A program made the position numbers and the translations under genes. Positions 33,418 through 46,440 of a stretch of DNA of 64,000 bases are shown in pieces (position 1 is the stretch's first letter; every line of letters begins with the position of its first letter). Under the pieces are notes generated by a model. The model had not been told where the DNA came from and did not search any database. It saw nothing but the letters and a program-made list of their open reading frames with translations. Origin of the DNA: Austropuccinia psidii (taxonomy: Eukaryota; Basidiomycota; Pucciniomycetes; Pucciniales; Sphaerophragmiaceae); the NCBI GenBank assembly GCA_023105745.1, contig JALGQZ010000006.1, positions 64,214,316 to 64,278,315 of the forward strand, in the 5' to 3' direction.

Positions 33418-36400
33418 CCTTGTCCAAAGATGTTGTAAATACTTTAACTGAAATTAAAAATATTATAGTACCTCTAAAAGAAATTAAAAATAGTTTATTA
33501 TCATTACAAGAAATAAACAATAACCTATCTTCTTTAACAAAAATTGTTGTACAAAATAAAAAAGAAATTGACAGCATTAAGATTATTGTTGAAAATAATA
33601 AGCCAAATATTTTAATTGATAACACTCAAAAATTAATACAAGGAAAACAAGAAATGTATAAATACATAAAGGATATCAAAGATAAAGCTTTGACAATCAA
33701 TTATGATGTGAGTATTGACAATCTTACAGAAAAATTAAACAAACTAAGTATTTCTGTAGAAAAATTTGAAGAAAAGACTTCATAAAACCAAAAATTACTT
33801 TTGGAACATGTAGAAAAGAGTGATGAAGCAAGAATGCATCTGAAAGATGACATTCAAAGTGAAATAAGGCTTATTACTGAAAAAATGGATAAAATCAATG
33901 AGGCTAACTCAAATATGCCAAAGTTATCAACCCCATTTTCTCACATAAGAAGCCCTGTTAAACCAAAAGAGGAATTAACAAATCCATTCATAACAGACTT
34001 AAGTCACCAAGACAATAACCAAGTCTTAATGAAGGAAGCACCTCAACTAAAAGAATGGCCAACATTCACAGGAGAAGGTGAATATGACCACATGTCATTT
34101 ATCAAGACAATTGACATGCTACAAGAGGATTATGCCATACCAGATGAATTAATTACTGCAAGATTACATTCATTGTTTGAAAAATCTGCAAAAAGATGGT
34201 ATTATGGCATAAGACAAACAAATGGCAAAAACAACTGGTCGTGGTGGAAACATGAAATAATCACCAAGTGGGCTAATGATGCCTGGAGGTACAAGATAAA
34301 GAATGCATTTGAAAATTCTTTCTTTGACCCAGAAAAAGAAAAACCTTTAACTTGGTTCTTAAAAAAAAGTTGAAAGACTCAATGTATTGTACCCAGAAAT
34401 GTTACAAAAGATGGTGCACATGAAAATACTTAAGAAATTTGGAGCAGAGCTAGAACATGCCCTAAGAAGCAGGTGTATACAACCATGCTCCACAGAAGAG
34501 TATATCAATGCACTAGAGGACATAGTGACAAGAACAAAAATTGGAAGAACTTGGAAGAAATTGGACATTGAAAGTCCAAATAAGCTATTTATCAAAAAAG
34601 ATAAATCAAAAGAAGCTTTCAAGCCCAATACATCCAACAATAATGAGAAACAAAAATGCCATAAATGTGTAGTTATTGGACACTTAGCTGATAACTGCCT
34701 CAAAAAGGCAATGATTAATGAAATTGTGGAAGCAGAGAACCACAATGACAAAGAGGAGGAATCTGACTCTGAAAAAGAAACAGAAGAGTCAGAAAGTTCT
34801 GAAAGTGATGAAATTAATATAATTAATGCACAAATTAATAATATTTATATAATTTATGAAGTACTAGATGTCAACTAAAACTTACCACAAGTTGAAACAT
34901 CTGACACAAACCTGACAAATATACAAGATGCCAAAATGTACAGAACCAAACCTGCAAAAGGAATGGGATATACAGCTGGAAAATCAAGTATAAGTATTGT
35001 TATGGTTGATAACCAAGAAGGAAAAGTCAACTTGGATACAGGAGCATATTGGACCTGTGTTGGTAAAAGTTATTTAAAAACCATTGTCCCAGATTGGCAA
35101 GAAAAACTTATGCCAATACAAGGTGTCAAATTTAGTAGTGCAAGTGAGAGCATGAAGCCCCTTGGAATAATTGATTTAACACTAATTTTTCCTCACCCCT
35201 CACAATGTGTCAGAATTAAATTAGAGTTTGTAGTAATAGACAACTGTACTAGTAATCACTTCATACTTGGAAATGACTACTTAACAGTTTATGGTATAGA
35301 TATCTCTAACCAAAAAGATAGATATTTTACCATAGGAGATAACAAAAGACAAAAGTTTGGCTTCTTAAATGACAAAAGACAAATCACAGTTATTAAGAAT
35401 GAAGAGAAAAGTGCAGAAAAGGAACTTTTTATATCTGAACAACTCAAAGAGGCAGAATTCAATCAAGAATTAACAGAAAAAATGAAAGAAAAACTGATTG
35501 AACTCTTATTTAAGTACAAAAATGCCTTTGCAACTGACAAAGAGCCACTAGGAGCCATAATTGGGTATGAGGTAGATATAATTCTTAATGTGGAAAAGCC
35601 TTACCCACCCTTACTAAGGAGACCTGCTTACCCAGCTAGTCCAAGTGCTAGAGAAGCCTTGGAGGTACACATTAAAGAATTAATGGACCTTGGAGTATTA
35701 AGAAAAGTAGGACATAATGAACAGGTAGAAGTCACTACACCTGTCATCATAACTTGGCATAATGGAAAATCAAGAATGGTAGGAGACTTCAGAGCCCTGA
35801 ACACCTATACCATTTCAGACAGATATCCAATACCCAGAATCCATGAGACATTGACACAATTGTCACAAGCTAAGTTCATTACAGCCATGGATGCTTTAAA
35901 GGGTTTTCATAAAAATGTCTTAACAGACAATTCCAAGAAGCTACTGAGGATAATAGTCCACTGTGGGATTTTTGAATACTTAAGAATGCCATTTGGCATA
36001 AAGAATGCACCTTCCCATTGTCAAAGGATGATGAATACCATATTTCCTGAAGAATTATCAGAAGGATGGTTAATTATCTATATTGATGATATCATAGTTT
36101 GCTCAGAAACTTGGGAAAATCACCTTACAAGACTAGAAAGGTTACTATAAAAAATAGGGCAAGTGAATATGAAAATTTCCTTGAAAAAGTGTCACTTTGC
36201 GTATAGTGAACTAAAAGCACTAGGACATGTTGTATCTGGACTTAGTCTAGGCATAGACAAGAATAAAGTAGCAGCAGTACTACTTAAGCCAATTCCTCAA
36301 ACCAAAAAAGAAATGCAATCATTTCTAGGATTTGCTGATTACTATAGACAGAATATAAAGGACTTTGCAAAAATTGCCAAATCCTTGTATAAACTATGTG

Positions 36401-38567
36401 ATCAACAAATGGTGTATGAAATGACAGAAGAAAGAGTCAAGGCATATGAAGAATTGAAAAATTCCTTAACAAATTCCCCATTTCTTCTAATTCCAGATTG
36501 GAGACTACCCTTCAAACTTTACATTGATGCTTGTGGAGAAGGACTAGGTGCTGCACTACACCAGACACAAATTATCAATGATAAACCAGTGGAAGGACCA
36601 ATTTGTTTTATTTCAAGACAGATAAAGCCAACATAAGCAGGATATGGAGCAAGCCAAATGGAATGCCTCTGCTTAGTATGGGCTTCGGAAAAATTACATT
36701 ATTACCTGGATGGAACAGTATTTGATGTGATTACAGACTGTAATGCTGCAAAATCTCTATTAAATATGAAAACTCCAAATAAACACATGCTGAGATGGCA
36801 AATTTCTATCCAAGAATATAGAGGAAATATGACTATTGTTCATAAATCTGGTAATATTCATAAAAATGCAGATGGTCTTAGCAGATGGGCTCTAGCAAAT
36901 ACCCCTGACAATCCAGCATGGGTACCACAGGAAGAGCACCATATAGAAGGAATATGTGTTACAGACATTGGCACAGAATTCTTAATCCAAGTTAAAGAAA
37001 ACTATAAGATAGAAAAGAATTGCCATATCTTAAGCCAACTTCTAATGAAAGACTTCAAAGATCCATCACTTTCATCAAAATTAGATGAAACATGGAAAAA
37101 GGCATATGATGAAGGAATATTCCACCTCCTTGATGGAATCCTTTACCATAGAACAAAACACACATGTATTATGGCCTTAGCATATAGAACCCTTATAAGC
37201 ACTATTTTACATGAGTGTCATTATAGTGTTGCAGCTGGACATCTTTCAGAAGACAGAACACTAGAAAGGGTGAAAACCTGCTCTTGGTGGCCAAATTGGA
37301 AGAAAGATGTTGCAGAATACTGCCAAACCTGTGTCAGATGCCAAAAAGCCAACAGAGCCACAGGAAAGAAATTTGGAATGATGATCCAAATCCAAGAACC
37401 ATAATCCCCTTGGGAAATAGTTCATATGTATTGGGTAACAGCATTACCTCCAGGAGGAGGCAGAAGCTATAATGCATGCCTAGTATTAGTTGACAGGTAT
37501 AGCAAAACTCCCATGTTCCTACCATGTCATAAAGATGACACAGCTATGGACACAGTCATAATGATATGGAATAAGGTCATTAGCAATACAGGCTTATTCC
37601 AGAATATTATAAGTGACAGAGACCCAAAATTCACTTCAGCATTATGGACAAATCTCCATAAATTGTTTGGGATAAAGTTATCATTCTCAACAGCTTACCA
37701 TCCTCAAACTGATGGTTTAGCAGAAAGAATGATACAAACGATGGGGGACATGAGCAGAAGATTCTGTGCTTATGGACTAGAATTCAAAGATTCTGATGGT
37801 TTTACCCATGATTGGTGTACACTAATACCAGCCCTTGAACTGGCATATAAAACATCAATCCAGTCCTTTACTGGGTAAACACCAGAAATTCTAGAAAAAG
37901 GTTGGAACCCAAGACTTCCTTATGACACCCTCAAAAAGGACTTAGTGGATATAAATACAACAGCAAGCAGTTTTAAGATAATGCTTGACAAAGCAAGACA
38001 CCATGCAAACAGATGTATGCAAGATTCTTTCAAATATGCAAAATAAAGATGGGATAAAAGTCATAAACCACCTGACTTCAAAATAGGAGACTTGGTCCTA
38101 GTATCAACCCTTAATTTCAATAACATAAAAGGTCCAAAGAAATTGAAAGATTCCTTTGAAGGACCATTTATGATAAAAGCACTTCATGGACCCAATGCTG
38201 TGCAATTGGAACTCACAGGTGAATTAATGAACAAACACCCAACTTTCCCTGTAAGTCTGATAAAACCTTACAGCTCAAGTGACAAGGAATTATTTCCACT
38301 AAGAAATAAACCCCCACTTGAAATTCCCCCCTTGGAAGAAGGAGAAGAGAAGAAAATTGTAAAAGTCTTTAAAAAAGAAGGACAAGAAACAAAAAAGAAA
38401 TAGAGTACCTTGTAAGGTATAGAAATTCAACTGAAGAAGATGAATGGCTACTTGAGAAAGATATAAGAAATGCTGATAAACTACTAAGAAGGTTAAGACA
38501 TGAAAGAAAACCTAAAGAATATAAAAATCAAGCATTATTGAGCTTCAAGACTAACAAAGTCTATTGA
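32724..38567 (+). pseudogene. Gypsy-B Gag-Pol with chromodomain, multiply disabled
   Basis: The frame starts at ATG 32724 (MTTRRGSQYS, matching the Gypsy-A start). Stops occur at 32907 and 33783. There is a frameshift in an A run near 34370, further stops at 34876, 36148, 36634, 37402, 37876 and 38044, and a second frameshift near 38400 before the chromodomain. Order: Gag core (EEWPTF-like region at about 34050), zinc knuckle near 34655 in which one Cys-Gly is altered, protease NLDTGAYW at about 35030, RT with IYIDDII at about 36080, RNase [11 protein letters not shown] at about 36525, integrase HH-CC from 37210, core to about 37745, chromodomain at about 38400-38515. The first catalytic Asp of integrase (HMDW in Gypsy-A) is Tyr here (HMYW, about 37427). 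The element could move only with proteins supplied by another copy. Confidence 0.95.
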
Positions 38568-38640
38568 AGAGGTAGGACAGTGGATGATACCCTAATTACA
38601 CATATCAGATTGTTGTAAAATCTTTTTTGGTGGTAGGGAA

Positions 38641-40490
38641 TGTGAACCTTTGAGATATGACCACATACCCAAAAAGGTCACAAGAAATATTTAAGATAAT
38701 TATACCTTAAAACTACAAAAATGCCATAAATAGGCATAAAACTTGGTTAAAGCCCAATGAATAAACATGTGAAATAAATTACACCATTAGATTCCCCATG
38801 GTAAAATACACATATACCATTTTTATGGCATATCTGTAAAGTCAATATTTAATGAGTTATAAGTAATAATACCTTATAAAAAAATGAATTCTTAATTACT
38901 TCAAATACCAATGAAGCAAAATGTAAAATAAATGGTACTATTCAATTATCCATAAACATTTACACATAAAGCAATTAAGAAGCTAATCTCCAAAGTCAAT
39001 ACTTAAGGAGTTAAGCTGAATATATGCACTTTTTTGGTCAACACATATATTCAAGGATTTTAGCTAATATCTTTTGAAATATACATGATAGAGTGATTAA
39101 TCAAAAATAAAGTCACCATGTAATTAATTTAGGAATACAGAAATAGACTTTATTTCACAAGTTATAAACAAGGTTAAAACCTGTGAGTGATTATTGATTA
39201 AAATCAATAGAGCTGTTGACCACTTTGTTGTGGAAGTGGTCAAAACTTAGAAAAAGGAGAAAGTTGGATTCTACTAGTTCATTAGTGAAGAATGATGTAT
39301 TTTTTATTACAATATTCAAGGTATAACCCTTTAAAATCAAGGTTTGAAGTTTAAAATATTAAATTTCAACAGAAAAGATGAGTTACAAGAAAAATCATTA
39401 AAATACAGTTTTGATGATGTAAGGAAATGCTCTTTGAAGTTTAATGGGGACATGCAAAGCTATCAGAATAGCTGTAGCATGTATAACTTAAGATTTATTA
39501 ATGACCAAAGTTTAAGCTTAAATTTGATCATTTAAGATCACACACTGAAATCGTATTTTAAGTTTGAAAGTCATATAAGTGATAAAACTGGTGAATACTA
39601 TTAGAATATGATTAATACTAATAAAATCCACAAATTTTAGGCTTCTGCCAAGCCTATGATGTCATCAAACTTAGAGCTATAGTGATAACTCTAAATAATG
39701 GTGTAATTATGAGGTAAGATGGTTTGATCATGATGTAATCATCACCAAACCTTAAAATATTGATCAATTCTAGTAGAAAGTATCAGTACACATCTACTAG
39801 AAGCCTGCTGAACTCTAGGAGGGAGGTATTTACCATAAATAGAGCTCTTTTTACTCTGTTTTCCCCTCAGACACTTAAAAAAACATTAAATCATTAAATA
39901 AAAAGGTAATTTCTTTATTCTTTATATATAGAACTTCTATATTACTAAATACCAAAGATAATCTTATAATAATCTTCATCTCTGACGTGATTATTGAAAT
40001 TATTTAATTGTTTTGTTTAAATTTCTCTTAAAAACCTCTATTCCACGTAAAATCAAGAAAAATTGTAATTTCTCTCAAATTTTATTGTAACTACAATTTA
40101 AATAAGTTTTATTTACATTTCTAGGTGTAAAATTATCCAAAATTATTATATTAAGCATTAAAAGTAGGTTATTCCACTTATTATAATGATTTTTCTTGAT
40201 TATTACTTTAATAATTCTATAATTGATATAAATAGTATTCATATTAATTTATAGCTTTAATATTAGTAATATTATTGTTATTAATTGTTTTTTATTAATA
40301 AAAAACGATTTTTTACGCCTTTATTATTTGTTGGTAACAATAATAAAGTGCTTTTCAATATATTAATATATTTATTTATTATATTATTATAATTATTTTT
40401 ATCTTATTTATTTCATTTATAAGGAAATTCATAGTACAATAAGTAAAATATTAGTAATTTTTACCCATTGTCTCATAGTCAAACCTTACA
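38641..40490 (+). repeat. Gypsy-B 3' LTR
   Basis: Same termini and internal order as the 5' LTR, 48 bp shorter because of small deletions. Its TATA-like CATAAATAG is at about 39834. Confidence 0.95.
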
Positions 40491-40495
40491 AAAAC

Positions 40496-41811
40496 AATTA
40501 ATGAATCATATATTTCAACTTATAATCTCATTTATTATGAATTTATGATAAATATCAGATTTTTTTGTTTAATCTTTCTTGTTTTAAATCAAAATTAAAA
40601 AAATGTAGATTATATATCATTTTCTGTTTTTTTAAAAAAGTGAATTTTTTATCATTATGAATATGAGGTTTTTTGAATTTTGAATTGAAGTTGAAAAAAA
40701 TTACTGACATTATATTTAGAGTTTTTGATGAATGTCTTTTTCTTTTCCATTTTGGCTTGACTTCAAGTTTTAATCATCCATTGTTTTTTTTGTTTGAAAA
40801 TTCCAAAACAAGACAAAATTTTTTTATTTATTATGAATTTTTAATTGTTTCTTGATTTTCCTTTTAATTTTTGGTAATTTTTTTGTTTTTTATTGTTATT
40901 TGAATTTTAAAATTTCTTTCATTTTTATCCCATTTTATTTTATCTTTTGAGATTTTTTAGTTTTTTTTATTTTTATTTTTTGTCCTTGTTTTGAACTTTT
41001 GATTGTTTTTGATTCTTTGAAATGAATTTTTTTCTCTTTAATCAGTATTTTGTTAAAAATATATGAAAAAAAATCTCATCATTTGAAAAAACGTTAGACG
41101 TAGTATGTTTACAGAGCTGTAATGTAACAATACAGAACAGCACAGGTCTCTACTGTACTCTAGAATTGAAAAATACACCTGTATAATTGAAAATAATATG
41201 CGAGTTAATTTATGATGCTGTATGTACAGATATTTGTTTTTTCAGAATAGATAAAGATTAATTAGATTCCATTCCAGCTTATATCTCAAATAGCTAGAAA
41301 TAAGAAGAGAAGGTTATTATTGGAACATTTACAAATAATCTTAAGTTAAGTTGTGTATTAGCTCCATATAGCCTCAAGCTTTGTTTTCATAAGCACAATT
41401 TTTGGACCTTGTCAAATGGCATATTGCTCTCAAAACCTGGGATGAGAATTTACTTGACCATAAATCTATAAAAGCACATGTAATTAATGGAAATGTTCAT
41501 TTTAAGGGAAATATGAGAGAAAGATTATTCCTGATGAAGTAAAGTTTATAGTAGAAGTGTATTATATGATGTTATTTTGAAGTGATTACATAGAAATCAG
41601 GGGTATGAACTTAGGAATTCTACTATACGCCAAAGGCTTGAGATATTTCTCTTTAGGGGAAGTTGAAGGAAGAAATGATATGAACCCATGATTTTGTAGA
41701 TTTCATATATTAGCAATCTAAACAGTGATTTCTTTTTATATATTAGGGGTTTTCAAATCTAGAAAAGGTAAATTGAGAGTGTATATCCCAGCTAAAACCT
41801 GACTAAAACAC
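40496..41811. other. AT-rich host DNA between Gypsy-B and hAT-1
   Basis: Continuation of the DNA at 30106 before Gypsy-B inserted. Short frames here (for example 40673-40855) are AT-rich chance frames. No gene, RNA or repeat is recognised. Confidence 0.4.
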
Positions 41812-41895
41812 CAGGGAGAGTCTCGCATCAATTGTCGGCAATTGACTTCACGTTTCACAGCGGTCAGTATAACATCTTGCTTCAGTCGCGTTAGT

Positions 41896-41984
41896 GTCAC
41901 TTTATAGTCACTGGATTTAGTAGGTCACTTCACATCTGCATCAAGACAACGTCAATCGTCACATGTGTCACATGAGAATGTCAC
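41896..41984 (+). promoter_or_regulatory. Cluster of six GTCAC words near the hAT-1 end
   Basis: GTCAC occurs at 41896, 41907, 41924, 41958, 41967 and 41980. Subterminal clusters of a short word are typical transposase binding sites in hAT elements (Ac, Tam3), so this is a reasonable guess at such sites. Confidence 0.4.
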
Positions 41985-42428
41985 TCAAAGCCCAAACCCA
42001 TTTCCACACTATTCGCAATGTTTGGGTAATTACACCTCATGGTGCTACCCAGCAGTTTGGCATGCTCATATTGGTGCATGAGAAGACTTCTGCCCCACTG
42101 CCTGGTCATCTCACCCCTTTACCATGCCTACTCTCACACTTGAGTGGCTTCTGCCTCCCCGCCTAATCCTCTCTGATGCTTAGCATGCTTACGCACCCGC
42201 ACCCCCCTCCAGATGAGACTCCGACACTGCCCCCCCATCTCCGCCCTCACCACTCCTTACGCTTCCACACCCCCGCCTAGTTCTGCCTCCTGTGGATTTT
42301 GGCTTGCAAAACAACAAGCCCGGTCTCAACCACGGGACAAGTTCTAGATCTTTCCACCACCCTAACCCCTATTTTTTGAAATCGGGAGGATCTTTCGGGA
42401 CTGACAAAACTTCACCTTCCCACCCCAC

Positions 42429-45400
42429 ATGTCCCCAATTTTTTTTCTATGTTCTTTACTTCTTTCTTGTTTCCTTTTTTATTTTAATCCATTTCCTCCC
42501 AAATGGACATCTTTTATGTCCTCTGTTAATCCTTCTTCATCATGTTTATCCACACCCAGCGAGCTTGAACAGGCCGAACACACTACCCAAGCCTCCAGTG
42601 AACCCATTATGGCTTCCAAATGCTCGTGGGTTTGGTTATACTTTTCAGAGGTCAATGACAGCTTGGTTGAATGCAATGTGGTGAATCAATTTGGAAAGTG
42701 CTGCGATAAAAAGCTCAAGTGTGATTGAACTGGAAGCACAAATGCCATGAGCCAGCATCTCAACAACCTCCATTGCTTACAGAACCCAAAGACCCAAGAA
42801 CAAGATCAACACAATACAATTCTTGATGATTATGTACAAGATTTCAAAGCAAAAAAGGTATTCTTTTTTATTATTTAATATAGTTTATCATAGCAATTTC
42901 CTGATTGTTTTCCCTTTTTCAGACATTATCATTGGAATCCCTCAAGACTGCACTTGTCTACTTCATTGCCAACTGTGATCTCCCCTTATCCATCACTGAG
43001 TCAAAATTGTTTCGACAGCTTCTTGAGCTGTGCAATCCTTCAGTTCCAAACATCCTTGTTTGACGCACTGCACTTACAGGTCACCTATCCCATGTATTCT
43101 ATTTCCATCAAGAGCACATCCACAAGATCATCACCAAAGCAGGAACTTTTGTCTCTTTCACAACTGATCTTTGGACTAGTCCTAATGTGAAAGCCTTTAT
43201 GGCTGTCACTTCACATCTTATGGATTGTGATTTCAAATTAAATTCCATCCTTTTGGGATTAAACGAGATTGAAGATAATTTCTATGTCTTTGTCTTAATA
43301 AATTCTTGAGCTTTAATACTTTTTTTTGTAGGTGACCATTCTGGGGTCTCACTTTCAAACCAATTCATGCTTATCTTACAGTAATATGAACTTGAAAAGC
43401 AAATTGTCTGAATTACAACTGATAATGCATCAGTAAACAATCGCATGGCTCAAAAAATTGAAGCTTTGGTCCCCACGCTCACAGCATGCACCAATGCAAT
43501 TGGGTGCATGGCGCACACAATCCACCTTGCAGCCCAAGACGGATTGAATGCTCTAGCTCAAGGACCACCAGTGGCCACCAATGATCCCAAGGGCAATATG
43601 AATGGACCAATGTCCATTTCTCATATTGTAGACCTCCCTGATGGTGTCAATACTAGTTACAATTCAATCATCAACCGAATCAGCAGGATTTCATCCTACA
43701 TATGACAAAGCCCTCAGAGGCAAGAAAAATTAATTGGAGCTTTAAACCTCATATATGACAAAGCAAAAACAACCAAAGAAGATACATTGTTGTCAAAAAT
43801 CTGCACTAACTGGAATTCAACTTACAACATGTTTCAACAATCTCTAGCCCTCAAGGATGCATGCATCCAGTATTTCAGCACTGATAGCATGTGTGTTTAT
43901 TGCCTAACCGAGCTCAAATGGGAAAAGGTCTTGGTAATGGTAAATTTCTTACAGCCCCTTTATGAAGCAACACATATTGTTTGTGGCTCTACTTACCCCA
44001 CAATAAACAAGACCTTACCCTTATGTATATCACTAATCAAGCGGATACACCAGGTACATCATTCTCAAATTGCATTTATTTCACTGAGAACATTGCTGAT
44101 ATTCCAATTTCAAAAGGCATGTGATCAATATGATGTCACACCGATTGAGCCTGCAGCCATGGCCATGACAAACAAATTAACAAAATATCTCAGGCAGTTA
44201 TCTCTTAAAACCCCTGTGATATGTGCCTCGATCTTAGACCCTCGATTCATACTTCAATTCTTTTCCAATCATCAAACTACCCTAGATTGCTTTAGAACTT
44301 CTGCCTCAAAGCTATCCAACATTTTTCAAGCAGATGCAAGAAAAAATGTGACAACAGAAATCAATACACAGACTATGAACACTGATCTGGCCAATAATAT
44401 AGTTCCTACCAGTGCTGGGATGGGGCTTTTTGATGACATGTATTCATTGTCATCATCTGAGGGCTGCACCTTCAAAAAGGAGATCCAATGTTTCTTTTCC
44501 GAACCAACAGAACCCAAAGATACCAACATCATACTGTTTTTGAAGTCAAGAGTTACAATTTTTCCTACCCTTGCTCATATGGCACGGAATTTCAGCCTGT
44601 GACTCAAAACCAGACCACAAGCATGACAGCCAAAATACCATAAACCAATGGTATAGCCAAGATACCACCAAAACATGGAACTGAGCCAAATCAGCTCAAA
44701 CGGTATCAAAAGAAAGAGGAAACTCACCTCTTTCTGAAAATATAAGTCCCATCACCATAGGACAAAGAATAACAAAGTTATTGCTGAGCATAAACCTTAA
44801 TTTTCACCTCTCATCTAATATCCAGAAGGAGAGGCTTAAACCCATCAAATGGGTATTCAAAATTAAGCTCTAAGCCAGGGCTATCCAATGGTACCAGCCA
44901 AACTGAGCTAGAACCAATATTACTGGAGTTATGGTCAGCTTCAGGCCAAATAAGGGTGAACAAAACATTCACCTCTCATCTAACTTTTGCAGTTTTAGCA
45001 TGAGATACCTAAAGTGGGGTCTTTTTGGAAAGAGCACAATCAGGGATATCTGATGGGGTCATCCATTTCCCCATAGCTTAACTAGAACACAAGGTATGGG
45101 TCAAATAAGCGCAATACAGCTTTTTGCCTATACCACGCAAATGTACAAACTCTTGTACATGGGATAACTTTGTCATATTTAATGCTACCCATATCAAATG
45201 GGGTACCATTGTGTAGAGCACATACAGGGCTACACACTGAACCAATTTTGAGGTTGATATCTCAAGAATTGACACAGGTATGGCTGTTTTAAGGTCAGAT
45301 TCCCACCTGCTTTCATATACAGCCTTACCATGGGATAATATCCCATAACCATGAATATTAGGTGTCAAATAGACAAAGAAGCTTGTTTTTACTTCAATAC

Positions 45401-46182
45401 CTCATATTTCAGCCAATACTGGGATCCCATACAGTTTCTGTACAGCATTCTACGCGTCATACACGTCAGAATCAGCCTGTGAGTTCCCCAGATGAAAATT
45501 TTCACCCTGTATTGGTGAAAACTGCCCAGATGTGGTTTAAAAAACCACATCTGAGCCCAATACAGGCTATACAGGCTATTTGCAAACCACAAGCCAGTCC
45601 TAGAAAGTGAAAAATCTTCACTTCCTCTACGTGGAAAGATCTAGCACCCTTTCCACCCCATTTCAGGATAAAAAGGAGGCTTTTCACAGCCAGAATTGTT
45701 TCCTCATCCTGCTCTTGAATACCCTATGTAGTAAACTGTCCAAAACAGTTTTACTCTTGGGTAATAATAAGGTATAATTATAATTTCAATTATTGTAGCT
45801 CTTATTATAGTAATCAAACTGAAAAGACTGCACCCAGGGTTCTCAATAGCGCTCACCACCACTATTTCTTTATAGTAGAACCCTTTAATTATATTATAAA
45901 ATCTTATTTTACTAAAAACACTCTTATCTAAAATTCATTTTTTACGTGTCACAGTCATAGTTCTAGTTGTAAATAGCCTAATTACTGCTTCAACATAGAC
46001 TCAACCTTACACAGAAGTATCTTTCCATCCCAGCAACAAGTGCCCCATTGGAAAGGGTTTTTTCATGTGGTAGGAAAATTCTCTCATACCAGCGTGCTTC
46101 ACTGTCAAGCATTCATGTGGAAAAATTAGCCTGTGTCAAAGATTGGGCCCATGCATTCAGGCCTATATATGCTCATGATTGA
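42429..46182 (+). pseudogene. hAT-1 transposase, broken
   Basis: The frame includes a BED-type zinc finger from about 42608 (WVWLYF, then GKCC..., QHLNNLH) with a TGA inside it at 42726. A 65-nt GT-AG intron (42858-42922) joins in phase 0 to LSLESLKTALVYF. Next come FTTDLWTSPNVKAFMAVTSH (about 43160), whose Asp is the first catalytic residue, GDHSGVS after an acceptor at about 43331, and CMAHTIHLAAQDGL at about 43505. The donor of that second intron has lost its GT (GAAGATAATT). The frame continues at 43787-44602. After the LTR insertion the C-terminal dimerisation domain resumes at 46010 with YLSIPATSAPLERVFS and ends at the TGA 46180-46182. Frameshifts, stops and the insertion make it non-functional. 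Confidence 0.88.
44598..45953 (+). mobile_element. Solo-LTR-like insertion inside hAT-1 (1356 bp)
   Basis: The block starts TGTGAC and ends GTCACA, a perfect 6-bp inverted pair with TG...CA ends. It separates two parts of the hAT-1 transposase that belong together. Inside, GGATAAAAAGGAGGC at about 45667 resembles the promoter of the other LTRs. The flanking 5-mers CAGCC and GTCAT do not match; shifting the right end gives CAGCC and CAGTC with one change, so the target duplication is uncertain. Orientation is taken from the promoter-like motif. Confidence 0.65.
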
Positions 46183-46318
46183 TTTTTGTATTCTCATGCT
46201 TAGTGAGTGTTCTCATAAGTATTTTGTTAGTTTCTTTTTTCTTTTTCTATACTACTTTGTATAATGATAGTTTGCAATTAAAGGCTTGAGTCCCTGTCGG
46301 GGTCCCAGACTCACCCTG

Positions 46319-46432
46319 TATCCCACTAAAAACATGTTCCTAAGCTGAGATCATTGAAAAAGTGAGCCCCGCATCCTGGGTCCCTAAAGGGTTTCCCTTG
46401 GGCTGGGGCCCAGGCTTGGTAGTATTCCTTCC
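46319..46432. other. Short GC-richer spacer between the two hAT elements
   Basis: Contains GGGTCCCTAAAGGGTTTCCC and GGGCTGGGGCCC, short palindromic words. It may be the end of another old DNA element. Confidence 0.25.
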
Positions 46433-46440
46433 ATGGCAAC

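Larger units (their letters stand above)
30112..40490 (+). mobile_element. Ty3/Gypsy chromovirus Gypsy-B, complete but dead (10.4 kb)
   Basis: The LTRs lie at 30112-32009 (1898 bp) and 38641-40490 (1850 bp), both starting TGTGAACCTTT and ending AAACCTTACA. They are flanked by the perfect 5-bp duplication AAAAC (30107-30111 and 40491-40495). A primer binding site follows the 5' LTR and a purine tract GGTGGTAGGGAA (38629-38640) precedes the 3' LTR. The interior encodes Gag, protease, RT, RNase H, integrase and a chromodomain in the Gypsy order. The LTRs differ visibly (about 4 changes in the first 75 bp), so it is older than Gypsy-A. It split an AT-rich host region into 26320-30106 and 40496-41811. 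Confidence 0.96.
41812..46318 (+). mobile_element. hAT-family DNA transposon hAT-1, interrupted by an LTR
   Basis: Candidate terminal inverted repeats are CAGGGAGAGTCT (41812-41823) and, on the other strand, CAGGGTGAGTCT (46318 to 46307), 11 of 12 matching. The 8-bp flanks TAAAACAC and TATCCCAC agree at only 5 positions, so the target duplication is not proven. A hAT transposase pseudogene lies inside, and 44598-45953 is a later LTR insertion. Six GTCAC words cluster near the left end. Without the LTR the element would be about 3.15 kb, a normal hAT size. Confidence 0.65.

Noticed and set aside
40673..40855. 60-residue plus-strand open frame
   Set aside because: Composition is F/L/I/K-rich as expected from AT-rich DNA; no domain, no flanking gene signals.
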